A stretch of DNA of 30,822 nt from Ichthyophonus hoferi. Its lineage: Eukaryota > Opisthokonta > Ichthyosporea > Ichthyophonida > Ichthyophonidae. The translations under genes and the position numbers were made by a program. Each line of letters opens with the position of its first letter. Position 1 is the stretch's first letter. Shown here in pieces: positions 20,401-30,822 of the stretch. Location of the stretch: the NCBI GenBank assembly GCA_002751075.1, contig NAOQ01000617.1:1-30822 (forward strand), in the 5' to 3' direction. A model generated the notes under the pieces. The model made no database searches and was not told the DNA's origin. It was given only the letters and a program-made list of their open reading frames with translations.

Positions 20401-23400
20401 GGTGTAGTATAGCATATATTAGGTATACTATAATCTATATTAGGTGTACTATAGTTTATATTAGGTGTATTATAATAAACATTTAGTGCACGATGTGTAT
20501 ATCACATGTATACATTAAGGTATACAATAGCATATATTAGGTATAGTATGGTTCACGTTAGATGCAGACCCAAAAATGTTGTAGTTAATACTGTTGCTAT
20601 TCATAAATAGGTAGGAAGGTGGCTATTGGTCAGATTTACAATTTAGCCTATCCTGTGGTGGGCGGGCAAGGTCTAGAGGTGGTCATTGCGACCACTAGAC
20701 CCGAAACCATACCAGGAGATGTGGCTATTGCTGTATGTCTTTGCAATGTCCCTTCCTTCTAGCCCTCATTATGTTACCTCATGTCACTACGATACTGTGT
20801 GCACTAGATACTGTAATAAGGACCATTGTGTTTTAAAATCATTTTAATATTTTTAATATTGCCCTCTAATCTGAGAAGAGTGTGTGGATAATTCCCTTCA
20901 TGATAGACTACCCATTACTATAGCATACTCTAAACATACATGTCTGATTAGAAGGACAAGGTGACGTGTGTGAAGTTAGCCCCTATGGCGGCAAGGGTCT
21001 AAGAGGAAGTAATGGCGGAATGTGTGGGTGGGTGGGAGAGGGAGAAAAAGAGAAAAAGGAAAATGACTGACTCGAGATACCTCACTAGATCCACCCAGAG
21101 GATAGCCGGTATGTTCACTTGCATGGTCAGGCAGTGCAACACCCATTGACTGGTCAACATCTACCAATCATATTAGACTCTATTCTTGTTGACCGAGAAA
21201 AGGGTATGCATGACATTCGTCAAATGGGATGACTGTATGAATGGATGGGTAGATGAGATTGGATTAAAGTGTAACTTTTTTCTTGGATTCATACATATAT
21301 ATGGGTTATTTGTACATTAAGGAACTAGTGGTGAAAGGTACGTTGATGTAGCTTCCATAGCAATAGAGTAAGAGAGGAGGAAGGGAGCACAGTGTAGGAG
21401 GACAAGGAGTAGGTATAGGAGAGAGGGTGTATGTGTGGTCTACCTGCCATCACATGTCATCCCTGTGATGGGATTTACATGCAATGCAGTCACTAATGTC
21501 TCCTGGCAGGTACTGGGGCAGTGAAGGTTACCCCCTCTCATGATAGTAATGACCAGGCCTGTGGGCGACGTCACAATTTGCCCATGGCCCCCATTATGAG
21601 TGAGGAAGGTAGGTAGGAGAAACTGTGATGGGGTGCGCTGGGAGAGGACTGGGGTAGGGGGCTATGATCTGTATCACTTCCTTGGATATTAGTAGCATAT
21701 ATTTGTAGGATGAATTAAGGCTGTATTTCTGATATAGCTGGTTGTCTTTCCTATAACCTAAGACAGGCTTTACCTTCACCCTATCTGCCCTGCCAAGTCA
21801 TAGCACACACACAGTGCACTCTGGTTCATATACCCTCAGGACTAGTCACCTCTTGACTTTAGTAATCATAAGAGACGCTATAGGAGAGTACCTAGAATCA
21901 GGACAGATAAAGGCTATCTACCCTATATTATATAACTTATACCCTACTTCTTATACCCTATACTTTATGGGAGATTCCAGGGGCCCTCCCAGAACTTATG
22001 CCTACCTATTTAATACTATCTTAAGATTAGAAACAGTGGGCTAATGATATGATTCCATTGGCTACTATTTTATAAAGCTAATTCCAAAAGACACTAAGGT
22101 GGCTATAAGCTAGGGTCTGTATTAGTCATACCTCCCTGCCCCTATGCAATCTACCTTCATGGTAGGTATAGAGGGTGGTGTCCAATCAGACTAACCGTCA
22201 CCCTACTGCCCCAGGCAATCTATTGGATAGTGTGGCTGTGACAGCTGGCTTGCAAAGGTAATCGTGACTAAATAAGTCAGGGTAAATGAGAGGGTGTATT
22301 GTATGGAAGGGACCCTACCAGCATAGAGGGTGAGGGGGGGGCTATAGTAAACATGTACCAAGGGGACCCCTGAGGGCTCTAGGATTACTGGCATACTTTA
22401 TAATACATATCTAGTGTCATGTGGTGACTACTAGCTAGAGTATTGCCTGCATAGTGGTAGATGTGTATGTCCCCTACATATAGTAACTATTTGGCTATGG
22501 GATCAAGATGCCTACATTGAGTGTTATTTCTGTGACCATACTTTTACTATATATAGTGTCCCTTCCTAGGGCTGGGATACCTGTAGCTTATTAGCCCTCT
22601 ATCTTTCACATATTTCTATCATTCATGTATGGTTAGGCAGGGCTTCTCTACCTTCTATATCCTACCTATCTACTTTTCGACTATAGTTCTCCTATTTTAT
22701 TGATGATGGGTGGCCTCTAGCATTCTTGGTGCGGTTAGGGAACAATGACCTAGACCAAGTGTAACCGACTGTAACTGACTAGTGTTCTATAGGAGAAACC
22801 GGTTTGATGTAAGGACGGAGGTACTGGAGGTATTGAAGGTAGGTATACATTGTGATTTGATGAAGATATTTAAAATCATTAAAAGCTCTTTATTGGGACA
22901 GAAGTGAATGCTACACGTATAAGGGACTAGTTCTCGGGCATTTTATAGAAGTGTGAGTCCATTGGCCCAGAGGACTTTAATGATAGAAGATGTATGGCAG
23001 GCTAAGGGGCTATATCGAGGGGTGCAAGATCATGCCATGACGGTGCCTGTCTGCACACGGTCTGGAGATATCCTGGTGAGTATCCTGGTAGGTGTGAGTA
23101 GAGAGGGGCGAGAGTGTAGCAGCCCTGCACTAGTTACCATCCAGACAGTGTCAGCCAGCAGTCTCTCTATATCTTTGCTCCATCCTTCCCATGGCTCTGT
23201 ATTTCATCACCACAATTACCCATGCCCTATGAGCGTTGTTTGGTGATATTGTGCAACTCACGCAAATCAGTGCATATTGTATATATTAGATTGACTATCT
23301 GTCTATCTCCACATATACATCATATCTCATACCCACCCTGGCCTCCTCTCTTTCCCTCTAGGAGTCTATGTTAGTCCCCCAGTGGTTTCTCTCCTGCGCC

Positions 23401-26400
23401 TCCCTGGCTAAAAGGGCCACTGACCTGATGACCACCACTAGCCTGCAACTAGTACCTAGCAGCCAATACAGTAGTGATTGGAATACCTTTATGTCTGAAT
23501 GTAAGTAGGCTTAAAAAGCGCAAAAGAATATTAGGTACGGTAGTAGACCCAGAGGAGTTGGAATATATGATAGGACCATATTGTTAATTACAGGCTTAGG
23601 AACATGTCTGGGTTGTACCTAGGCAAGGGAAGACGAGGTGTCTTATAGTGGGGTTAGGGGGCTGTACGTATAGAGGCCGTTTCCCTAGGTGGGCTCAGGA
23701 GAGAGAAGGGTACTGGGTAGGGTCATAGTGTAGTTCACACTACGGGGGTCAGCTACTATGGAGCTGCATGCCGTTGATCTATGATAATATGTTAGTAATT
23801 ATGCTTGCCTTTAAAACAACATACATAGAGGGTGCTAAGACACAGTTGTGCCATGATAATCCAATGACATGGATTAATAAGGATTTGAATGACAAAACAC
23901 ATTATTATATTATATTGCCCAATGGTCACAAGGTATTTTCTTTCAGTTTTAGGCAGGACTATGGTCCTGGGTAATGTTTGAACACTGTGATTATTGAATG
24001 GCCTTAACCAATTCAAATTAGTATAGAATAACAGGCTAGTAATAATAGCCAACCAACTAGTAGCACCTTTATATTCCTGTATTAATAATTTATTAAGTCT
24101 ATCTAATATATGTGATTGGATCATGTGGTGACATATTATGTGTTAGTTTTCCACCCTCACCAGTCATGGACCCTTTCAGCTAATAGCAGGTTGTTAATTT
24201 ATTCTGTTCAATAACATGTCCCCATCATGCACAGACCCTAAGCGTGACTGGTGCATCAGTCGTCAATTATGGTGGGGTCATCGTATTCCGGTCTATCGAA
24301 TCAAACTGGAGGGTAGGGCCCTCTTCTGCTCCCTGATTGGCTCCGTTCCCTTACTATTGTTCCTCTCTTTATCTGCCCGTCTTCTTCTGTCTATTCAGGC
24401 CCTCTGTGTGCTGCCCATTAGGGAAAGATAAGTTATAGTTGTATTCACCAAGATAGCCCATCTCTGCCTGCTGTGGCCCATGATGCCTTCCATAACCAGC
24501 TGTCCCGTATATTAATCACACCCTCCTCCCTCCTGGCTGACTCCTAACCCTGTCATGTTTAGACCTGTCTAGTACTGATGTTCTCCCCTGTGCAGGGTAT
24601 AGTCCTGAAGTATGGGTGAGTGCGGAGGCCCCTGACCAGGTGGAAGCTAAGATAGCCCTTAAACTATCACAGTTAGGGCTCACTGGTGGGTGGCGCCTAG
24701 GTCCTGCTAGGTTGTAGGGCAGGGACCTTTCCCGTATTCAATGTCTTGACGACTGACTGTCTTGGGCCTGCCTCTCCCCCTCTAATCCTTCTCCTGTATT
24801 GCCCACCTGGCCATCATTATCCACATATGATTGGCCCTAACCATTGCGTTTTAACCTTCAAGTACTCCCATCGTTACATTCATTACCATTTTATTGGTGC
24901 ATGGTATAACCTGCTTAACAAATATGATTGGCTTTCTAACTAGCTAATAACTCAATATAGGTACCTCTCATCCCAACTCCCACTCCTCAGCCTATCACCC
25001 TATGTTGATAAACCAACCCTGTCTATATATAGTCTCTCTGTCTTCTCCATAAAAATCCCCATAAATCTTAAGTCAATGTTAGGGTTTGACTAATCACACC
25101 ACGTACAGGAACCCCATATAAGGTAGATCAAGATAATGATGTGCTTGACACGTGGTTTAGTGCTGCCCTCCTCCCCCTTACTGTTACCGGATGGGATACG
25201 ACGCCAGGTCCTGAGGTAGAGTATGTCCTAGTAACATATACCACCAAGGCAGGTATACAACACATATCTATAGACATACAAAGGGCATATAAACCCACCG
25301 CTATATGTACAGGAGCCCCGGTCCAATTTATAGACTTATTAATACCCAGTAATATCTCTCTGCAGATACCATATTAATCTATACAGCTCCAAGGACCCTT
25401 GTGTGTCCATGACCATATATGGTGCTATAATACTTTATAATCCATCATAGAGCTAACTAATATCTCCCTTGTGATTGATCTAGCCCCGTACTCTTGCTAA
25501 GCATTGGTTGCCCACCCCTTCCCATCCCCCCGTTAGAGCCCATCCTATCCTATGGAATTAATAGAGACAGGCTATGATATACTGTATTTCTGGGTGGCCC
25601 GTATGACCATGCTGTGTAGTTATGTGACAGGCCAGCTACCCTTCCGAGCCATCTACCTTCATCCCATGGTACCTCTTTCTTTCTTCTCTTATTCTTCTTG
25701 CTATTGCTTGTCTGTACCTATTGCATGAGACTAGCCCATAGTAACACCTTACATAAGGTGACCAGCCATTAACCAATTATGAGTACGGGTGGCAGGTGCG
25801 TGACAGTGAAGGTCGTAAAATGTCTAAGAGTCTAGGCAATGTGATTGATCCATTAGATCTTATCCATGGCACACCATTGGATGCCCTCAAGGTTTGTTGG
25901 CTGCTATTGGGTATTCTGTCTTCTATATGTGACGGAAAGATAGAGCTATACCTCACCGCTCTATGACAGCCCTATCTCCATGACAACCTTATCCAACTGC
26001 TTTTCTGCACCCCCTACTATACCCACTATTGCCTTTTGTTGCTTTGCTGGGTTGTGTGATGCAAGGCCTTGTATTGATAGCTCATCATGATAATGTCCAA
26101 GAGACTTGTCTGATTGTAGGTAGCTATTCGTGTGGAGAAGTATGTGGTCAAATCACACACATGTAAACTAGGTGTGCATGCCCTTATATGGTAAGGCCCT
26201 AGATAGATATATAGTAGCCATTTCAATATTATTGTACCTTCAGAATTAGATGGTGCATATAGATAGTAGTGATAAAAGTAGTACGGTATCCTAGTAAACT
26301 CAGATAGTATCTGTAATAGGCATTATCCTATCTATAACTTCTGATACCTTTTGACAGAGAAAGATTGCGGACAGCAACCTGGACAACACGGAGAAGCGTC

Positions 26401-29400
26401 GAGCTATCAAGAATATAGGTAAATGTGTGGCATGAGGCAGGGAGAGGGCTCTATGGCTCTAGGAGGGGCACTAATACCATGGTGGGGGGGGGCGGTAGTC
26501 AAGACTCACCCCCAGGGACTGCCTGCTTGTGGCACTGACGCAGTAAGGCTAACCCTGTGTGACGCCATGCATCATACCCGTACTATTAGTATGGTAGGTA
26601 TGCTATTGGGGTGTCATCATGCAATGCGATAGCTTGTTTCTATTGATTTGGAGTAGATATACCTATTTCTTGTGTATATGGGTGTACTAGTGGCTGACAT
26701 TTCACATATTTTAAGCTTAGTATGGTTTAACTACCTTCATGCCAGGAGACAGTACTAGGTTCTTATTGATTGATGGGTTTGTTGTAGCGCACCCTCTAAA
26801 CAAAAGAAATTATTGGCAACCGAAATGTAGGGTCCACAAAAACTGGCTGAATAATTAATGAAAACTCTGAATTGAGTAATGACACTAACGGGGCGGGTGG
26901 GGATATAGGATGTTGATAAGGCCATGTTCAACCAGAGACTATGTAACAAAATATGGCAGATGATGCGGTTTAGTCTAAAAGCATGGGGAACCGTGGACAT
27001 GCAGGCTACACCGTCCTCCGCTGTCAACCAGGTGACCTCCCTGTTGTGTGGGATCTCGCATAATTTTCCTTCCTATGTACCTCTACCTGCCAACCTTTTA
27101 CATTTCCTTTCACTCTCTTTTCCTGTTCTATTTATTCCTCAGCATGATCTGTTCCCTCATCTATCCTGCCTACCTAATTTTCTCTCTCTCCCTTGCCTAT
27201 TATGCCACTAACGTTTTTACCTTGATTACCATCCTCCCTCTCTTTCTCCTACAGGCCTTAAGCCTGGAATCACGGTGGATTCGAAGTAGACTAGCAAGTA
27301 CCATCTTGACCTGTGATAAAGCCCTTTGTAATTTTAATATTGGCATTGCCACCAACGCTCTAATATCCTTTCTAAGGCTAGAGCTATGTGACGTATACCT
27401 GGAGGCCATCAAGCCCACCGTGTGCCAGGTAGGCTTCAGGGCACAGCCCCAGGGGGCAAAGGTCATGTCCATTCATCTTATCGGGTAAAATAGGGCCCAT
27501 ACACATGGGGCAATTGACTTACAATGGTAGAATGGATTGACACATCCTGCTGGGAGTAAAGCGACAATGACAGTCTGCATGTCATGGCCTGTACATATGT
27601 TTATTATAGTCTGTGATGATAGGGTATGATAGTGGGAGATTACTGATTCCCATAGTAACCCTGTAAAGACAGTGATTGGCGGTCAATAACCTCATACAAC
27701 CATCATTTAATTACACCACAGGTCAGCCCTGATTCTCGGGCTATCCCAGAGCAGCTGTGGGTATTACATGACGTTGTAGAGACTACTCTGCGACTCCTAC
27801 ACCCCTTCCTGCCATACCTGTCAGAGGCATTGTGGCAGGTTCTACCCGTAAGGAGGTAGTAGGGGTGATGATATGTGATGGTGTGAAGAGGAAGGAGGGG
27901 GAGGGGGGTATTATGACCCAATGATTGAATGAATATAGGTCATGCATTGTTTTAGCCGTAAACCCATAAGGACTAATGGTTACCTGTAGTACTAATTATC
28001 TAATTATCTAATTATGGTATGGCCAGGGGATTGGGCGAGTCCATTATGATAGCCCCCTACCCTACCCCAGAGACCTACAGGGTATGCCCCCCTCTGTCAC
28101 CATTCACATAAGGCCTGTTGTACCTCAGTGCTAGAAAACTTGGTGATGGGCTGGTATATGTGATATTGAGGCTACTATACTTTAAGGGGTCTACTCAGAT
28201 CAGGATAGGGGATAGGGTTAAATAAAGTGCATGGTGATAGGATGCTCATAAGGGGGGCTCTGCAGGGTTGGAAAGATGAAGAGATTGAGAAGGACATGCA
28301 GGTGCTACTGAATGGTGAGTATAATCGGCTGCCTGGTTGCCACAGTGTGATACCTTATATGGTTGTAAATATAAATTTACAAAGCATATCAAGGCCTAAG
28401 GGAGGGGTGGATGGGGCTACAAGACTGTATATTAGGATGGGGCAGAAAGCATAGGAGGTGGTATAACCTGATCAGGTTAGACAACTGACCTAGCCCACAG
28501 TGACACGAGGGGTAAGGGACTTCTGCCAACTATGCAATACTACTCCCAACAAGCTGGCTATCATTGCCTGGTACCCTCTCCTCCCCCACCTTTTCCCCTG
28601 CCAGCCCCTATGCATTGCTCTACATAAATACAATTTATCTCTCTTGGCATTGCCATTTGCCTTGTTAAGTATGAATATTAGACCTAACGGGGTATTTAGA
28701 TTAAGATTTAGGTTCGAATGCACATCACTTTAACAGAGCTCCTTGCAACTACCACCCCTAGTGACCTCCTATCTCATTTCAGTTCTGTTGTGAATAACAA
28801 GCATGCTGTATCTGTAGGAGGCTGAGGGATAAGAGTTAATATATTGTGGTATTACCTACTGATCTGTGTAAATCCAGTATGCCTAATAATTGGATAGACC
28901 GTCTACAAGCCAATAAGTCACTAGCAGTAGCATTGGCCCGCATAAATAGTCTATCGTTTGCCATGGAGGATACAGGTAAGGGGGAAAAAGGGACTTCCTA
29001 ACATAGAGCTATTATAGTATAGTGTGCAATGGTGGGGGCATACTGATAATGTGGGGGATGGTATCTGGATAGCACATGATATATAGGTGCTGATTCCCAC
29101 CAACTACAGTGCTGTCACCCAACCATGTGCGATATGTGATTGGCTCAGGGGTGGTACTGCATATTCCCCTGCAGTCCACTGGGACAGAAATGACTAAGGT
29201 AACTGCCCGAATGGAAAAGAAACAGCAAGACTTAAATAAAAGGATAGTCAAGGTAAAGGGATGATGCAGTAGTGGCCCTCTACTCTGTCCTGCTCACTCT
29301 TTCTGTTTCCTAAATTTATAGCTTCTATTCACAGGATGTGATCTATTATATTATATCTTCTACTGTCTATTGGTAGCTCTCTTTTATGTCCCATATCTTA

Positions 29401-29604
29401 TTATCATTTCCATTCATATATAATGCTAACTACCCTCTCGGGATACAGCTCATATCCCTCATAAACGCACCCGACTACAAAGTCAGAAACGATGCTGCTA
29501 CACAAGCAAAGAGCATAGAAACCTTACACCAACTACAAGATGACCTAGAAAAGGTTGTGAATGTAGTGGAGAGCTGTAGGAGAGAGGGCACTGGCGGCAC
29601 ATAG
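17448..29604 (+). CDS. VARS: Valyl-tRNA synthetase
   Basis: Class Ia synthetase that charges tRNA-Val and edits mischarged Thr. Exons: 17448-17576, 18052-18144, 18591-18674, 19175-19326, 19712-19810, 20170-20267, 20611-20732, 21089-21203, 21510-21608, 22215-22257, 22793-22838, 23001-23075, 23362-23500, 24235-24312, 24596-24685, 25109-25215, 25537-25668, 25796-25891, 26358-26418, 26499-26593, 26909-27031, 27255-27428, 27722-27855, 28027-28081, 28266-28314, 28501-28570, 28878-28975, 29110-29252, 29449-29604. They sum to 985 codons with the stop. Landmarks: [13 protein letters not shown] at 55-67 (HIGH motif), TTRPET at 246 and [15 protein letters not shown] at 298-312 (editing domain; Lys303, Thr305, Asp309 and Asp312 match known editing residues), [15 protein letters not shown] at 436-450, DTWFS at 501, KMSKS at 575-579, anticodon-binding helices from about 693, C-terminal coiled coil from about 910. 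An in-frame TAA nine bases before the ATG supports the start. There is no N-terminal GST-like extension as in vertebrate VARS1 and no obvious mitochondrial presequence, so cytosolic versus dual location is open. Confidence 0.96.
18487..18577. repeat. TTATA-type simple repeat in synthetase intron 2
   Basis: An imperfect array of ATTAT/TTATA pentamers, interrupted by ACGTTATATT and GCACTGTG. It ends about 14 bases before the acceptor of the exon carrying the [13 protein letters not shown] motif, so the usual pyrimidine tract is largely replaced by the repeat. Confidence 0.8.
20397..20556. repeat. Imperfect 21-bp tandem repeat in synthetase intron 6
   Basis: Four units of 21 bp are contiguous at 20397-20417, 20418-20438, 20439-20459 and 20460-20480. 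The core is ATTAGGTGTACTATA with variants. Two further units (22 and 21 bp) follow at 20514-20556 after a 33-base spacer. This is a minisatellite-like array. Several units contain TTAGGT, a poor splice-acceptor look-alike. No coding potential is seen. Confidence 0.75.
23501..24234 (+). other. Long intron 13 of valyl-tRNA synthetase
   Basis: The longest synthetase intron (734 nt) starts GTAAGT and ends CACAG. It contains an open frame on each strand at about 23768-24124. Neither has recognisable motifs, and the plus-strand one lacks a supporting acceptor and donor. AT-rich sequence with several ATTGG pentamers. I see nothing functional beyond the splice sites. Confidence 0.7.
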
Positions 29605-30822
29605 GATGGAAAGTACCCCACATATATGAACATGGCCTTGGTAGTGGGGGTGTCAAAGATAAAAGGTGGCCCCAGTCCTGTCCTATGATAATCCTTGCTT
29701 TATCCAATTTATGAAAATTTATAACATCTTTTTGAAACATCTATTTGGGAGCCCCTGTTGATTTTTGATACGTCACTATTCATCCCCATTGTTTTAGAAT
29801 ACTATATAATGTTTTATTAAGTATTTCTTGCATTCTTACGTTTATATATTAATTTTCTTTTAACTAAAAATCTTGCCCGGTCAGACTATCCTGCTCTACC
29901 AAGAAGTCTGTCACATTTAAGCTAGGACAACATAATATTGAAAGCATATATAATAATATATCATTGGGATGTGTGTTACAAATGTTCTATATACGAATTG
30001 ATGTAGAGTTTAAAAACTAATGGCAATTTATGGTAACATGATTTGGGAAATGTTCTGGCACAGAAGTAAATATAAAATTTTCTTTTGGCTTGTGTTCCAG
30101 CAATGCTGTTGATTTTATTTTATGAGAGATAAATGGCTATTATGTAAAAAATTATTTTTATTATAATAAATATTGAGTGTAATGTGTATTTTTAGGATAC
30201 ATCATGGTAGAATATTTGAAGACAAATGTTGCGATGTTTATATTATGAAACAGGCTTCCCACGGGTCTAGTGACCCCACCCAACCTCTGATTCCATATCT
30301 TACACAAGGAGTTTTTTAAAATCATCATTAATTGGTACAATGATTTACCATACCTTGGTTAGGGGCCTAGCTTATATGGCTACCACCATGTTGGATTAAA
30401 TATTGTTTTATTTATGCCATTGTGATGAAGGCTATGTTCTGGATCAATACATTACTTACTAATTATAAGCATTGCAAACTTTAGTTAGTGCATACCTAAA
30501 TTGCAAAAGTGTGAGGTATTCTTGCATAAATCCAACCAGGTTAATTTATGAATTAAATGCCAATATAGTAAATGAGTTGTATTATAATATTACATCCTTT
30601 ATTATTATCCGAAGATTCTTTCTCAAAGATCTTACACTTTTCCTTCTGTATTTCGGCTCTGAGCAAATAGTCTGAACTATTACTGGAAAGCCTGAAACAT
30701 GTTTTCAAATTGAGGTGGATATGTCATGTTCTATTACCCATCAGTCATTTTTCTTTTCCCTCTTTTTTTTTTTTTTTTTTTTCGAACTAACTCGTCCGTC
30801 TATTTTCTTTTTCGCCTCACTA
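29605..30822. other. Downstream of valyl-tRNA synthetase; no supported gene
   Basis: This region should hold the 3' UTR of the synthetase and then intergenic sequence. A frame at 30472-30675 (plus) and overlapping minus-strand frames at about 30490-30665 are open on both strands, and none has a convincing splice context or motif. A T run of more than 20 bases lies at about 30760-30782. I see no RNA gene. Confidence 0.4.
30165..30170 (+). terminator. Candidate polyadenylation signal AATAAA for valyl-tRNA synthetase
   Basis: The first canonical AATAAA after the synthetase stop, about 560 bases downstream. It is followed within 25 bases by a GT- and T-rich stretch (TGAGTGTAATGTGTATTTTT), as expected for a cleavage and polyadenylation site. 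A nearer non-canonical signal cannot be excluded. Confidence 0.35.

Noticed and set aside
22971-23000. Earlier acceptor for VARS exon 12, adding ten residues
   Set aside because: It is in phase, but it would insert residues between VLEVLK and AKGLYRG, which are adjacent in the family. The acceptor after TGTATGGCAG at 23000 restores the match.
23768-24124. Overlapping ORFs of 68 and 110 residues on opposite strands in VARS intron 13
   Set aside because: They have no motifs and no splice support. Both-strand openness in AT-rich sequence suggests chance.
30472-30675. 67-residue plus-strand ORF near the right edge
   Set aside because: The same bases are also open in two minus-strand frames. It has no motif and no clear splice or start context.
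1-30822. Mobile elements, old virus copies, tRNA or rRNA genes, CRISPR arrays
   Set aside because: No transposase, reverse transcriptase, integrase or capsid motif was recognised, no terminal repeats were spotted by eye, and no tRNA cloverleaf or rRNA sequence was seen. Small non-autonomous repeats could still be missed without a repeat library.

Overview
This is a eukaryotic nuclear sequence. It is AT-rich and very intron-dense, with no bacterial-type operons and no recognised mobile-element proteins. I read exons by hand on both strands from splice-site pairs, reading-phase continuity and family motifs. An animal or close animal relative fits best, because a POLN/POLQ-class family A DNA polymerase sits beside an intron-rich valyl-tRNA synthetase. 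A sponge or another early-branching animal is possible. I cannot name the species from the sequence.

Layout, left to right. (1) About 1-1607, minus strand: the 5' part of an unidentified protein-coding gene that runs off the left edge. (2) 2265-13578, minus strand: a complete-looking family A DNA polymerase gene. Twenty-six exons are firmly supported and two 5' exons are tentative, giving about 628 residues with a degenerate exonuclease-like domain, a polymerase domain and no helicase domain seen. (3) About 15294-16756, plus strand: a small gene with well-formed splice sites and no family I recognise. (4) 17448-29604, plus strand: valyl-tRNA synthetase, 29 exons and 984 codons before the stop, with every phase consistent. 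The rest is AT-rich intergenic sequence with simple repeats.

The polymerase and the synthetase are transcribed divergently, and the small gene lies between them just upstream of the synthetase. I see no functional link between the genes: one is a DNA-repair or translesion type polymerase, one charges tRNA-Val, and the rest are unknown. Nearly all long single-frame ORFs are shadows of these exons or chance frames in introns.

Points of interest are the micro-exons (20-24 nt) in the polymerase gene, a variant polymerase motif A, frequent GTAG-type 5' splice sites, G-rich 3' splice sites in the synthetase gene, excess CCAAT/ATTGG pentamers, three perfect TGACGTCA sites, and the unidentified small gene and left-edge gene. 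I did not find a clear novel multi-gene system.
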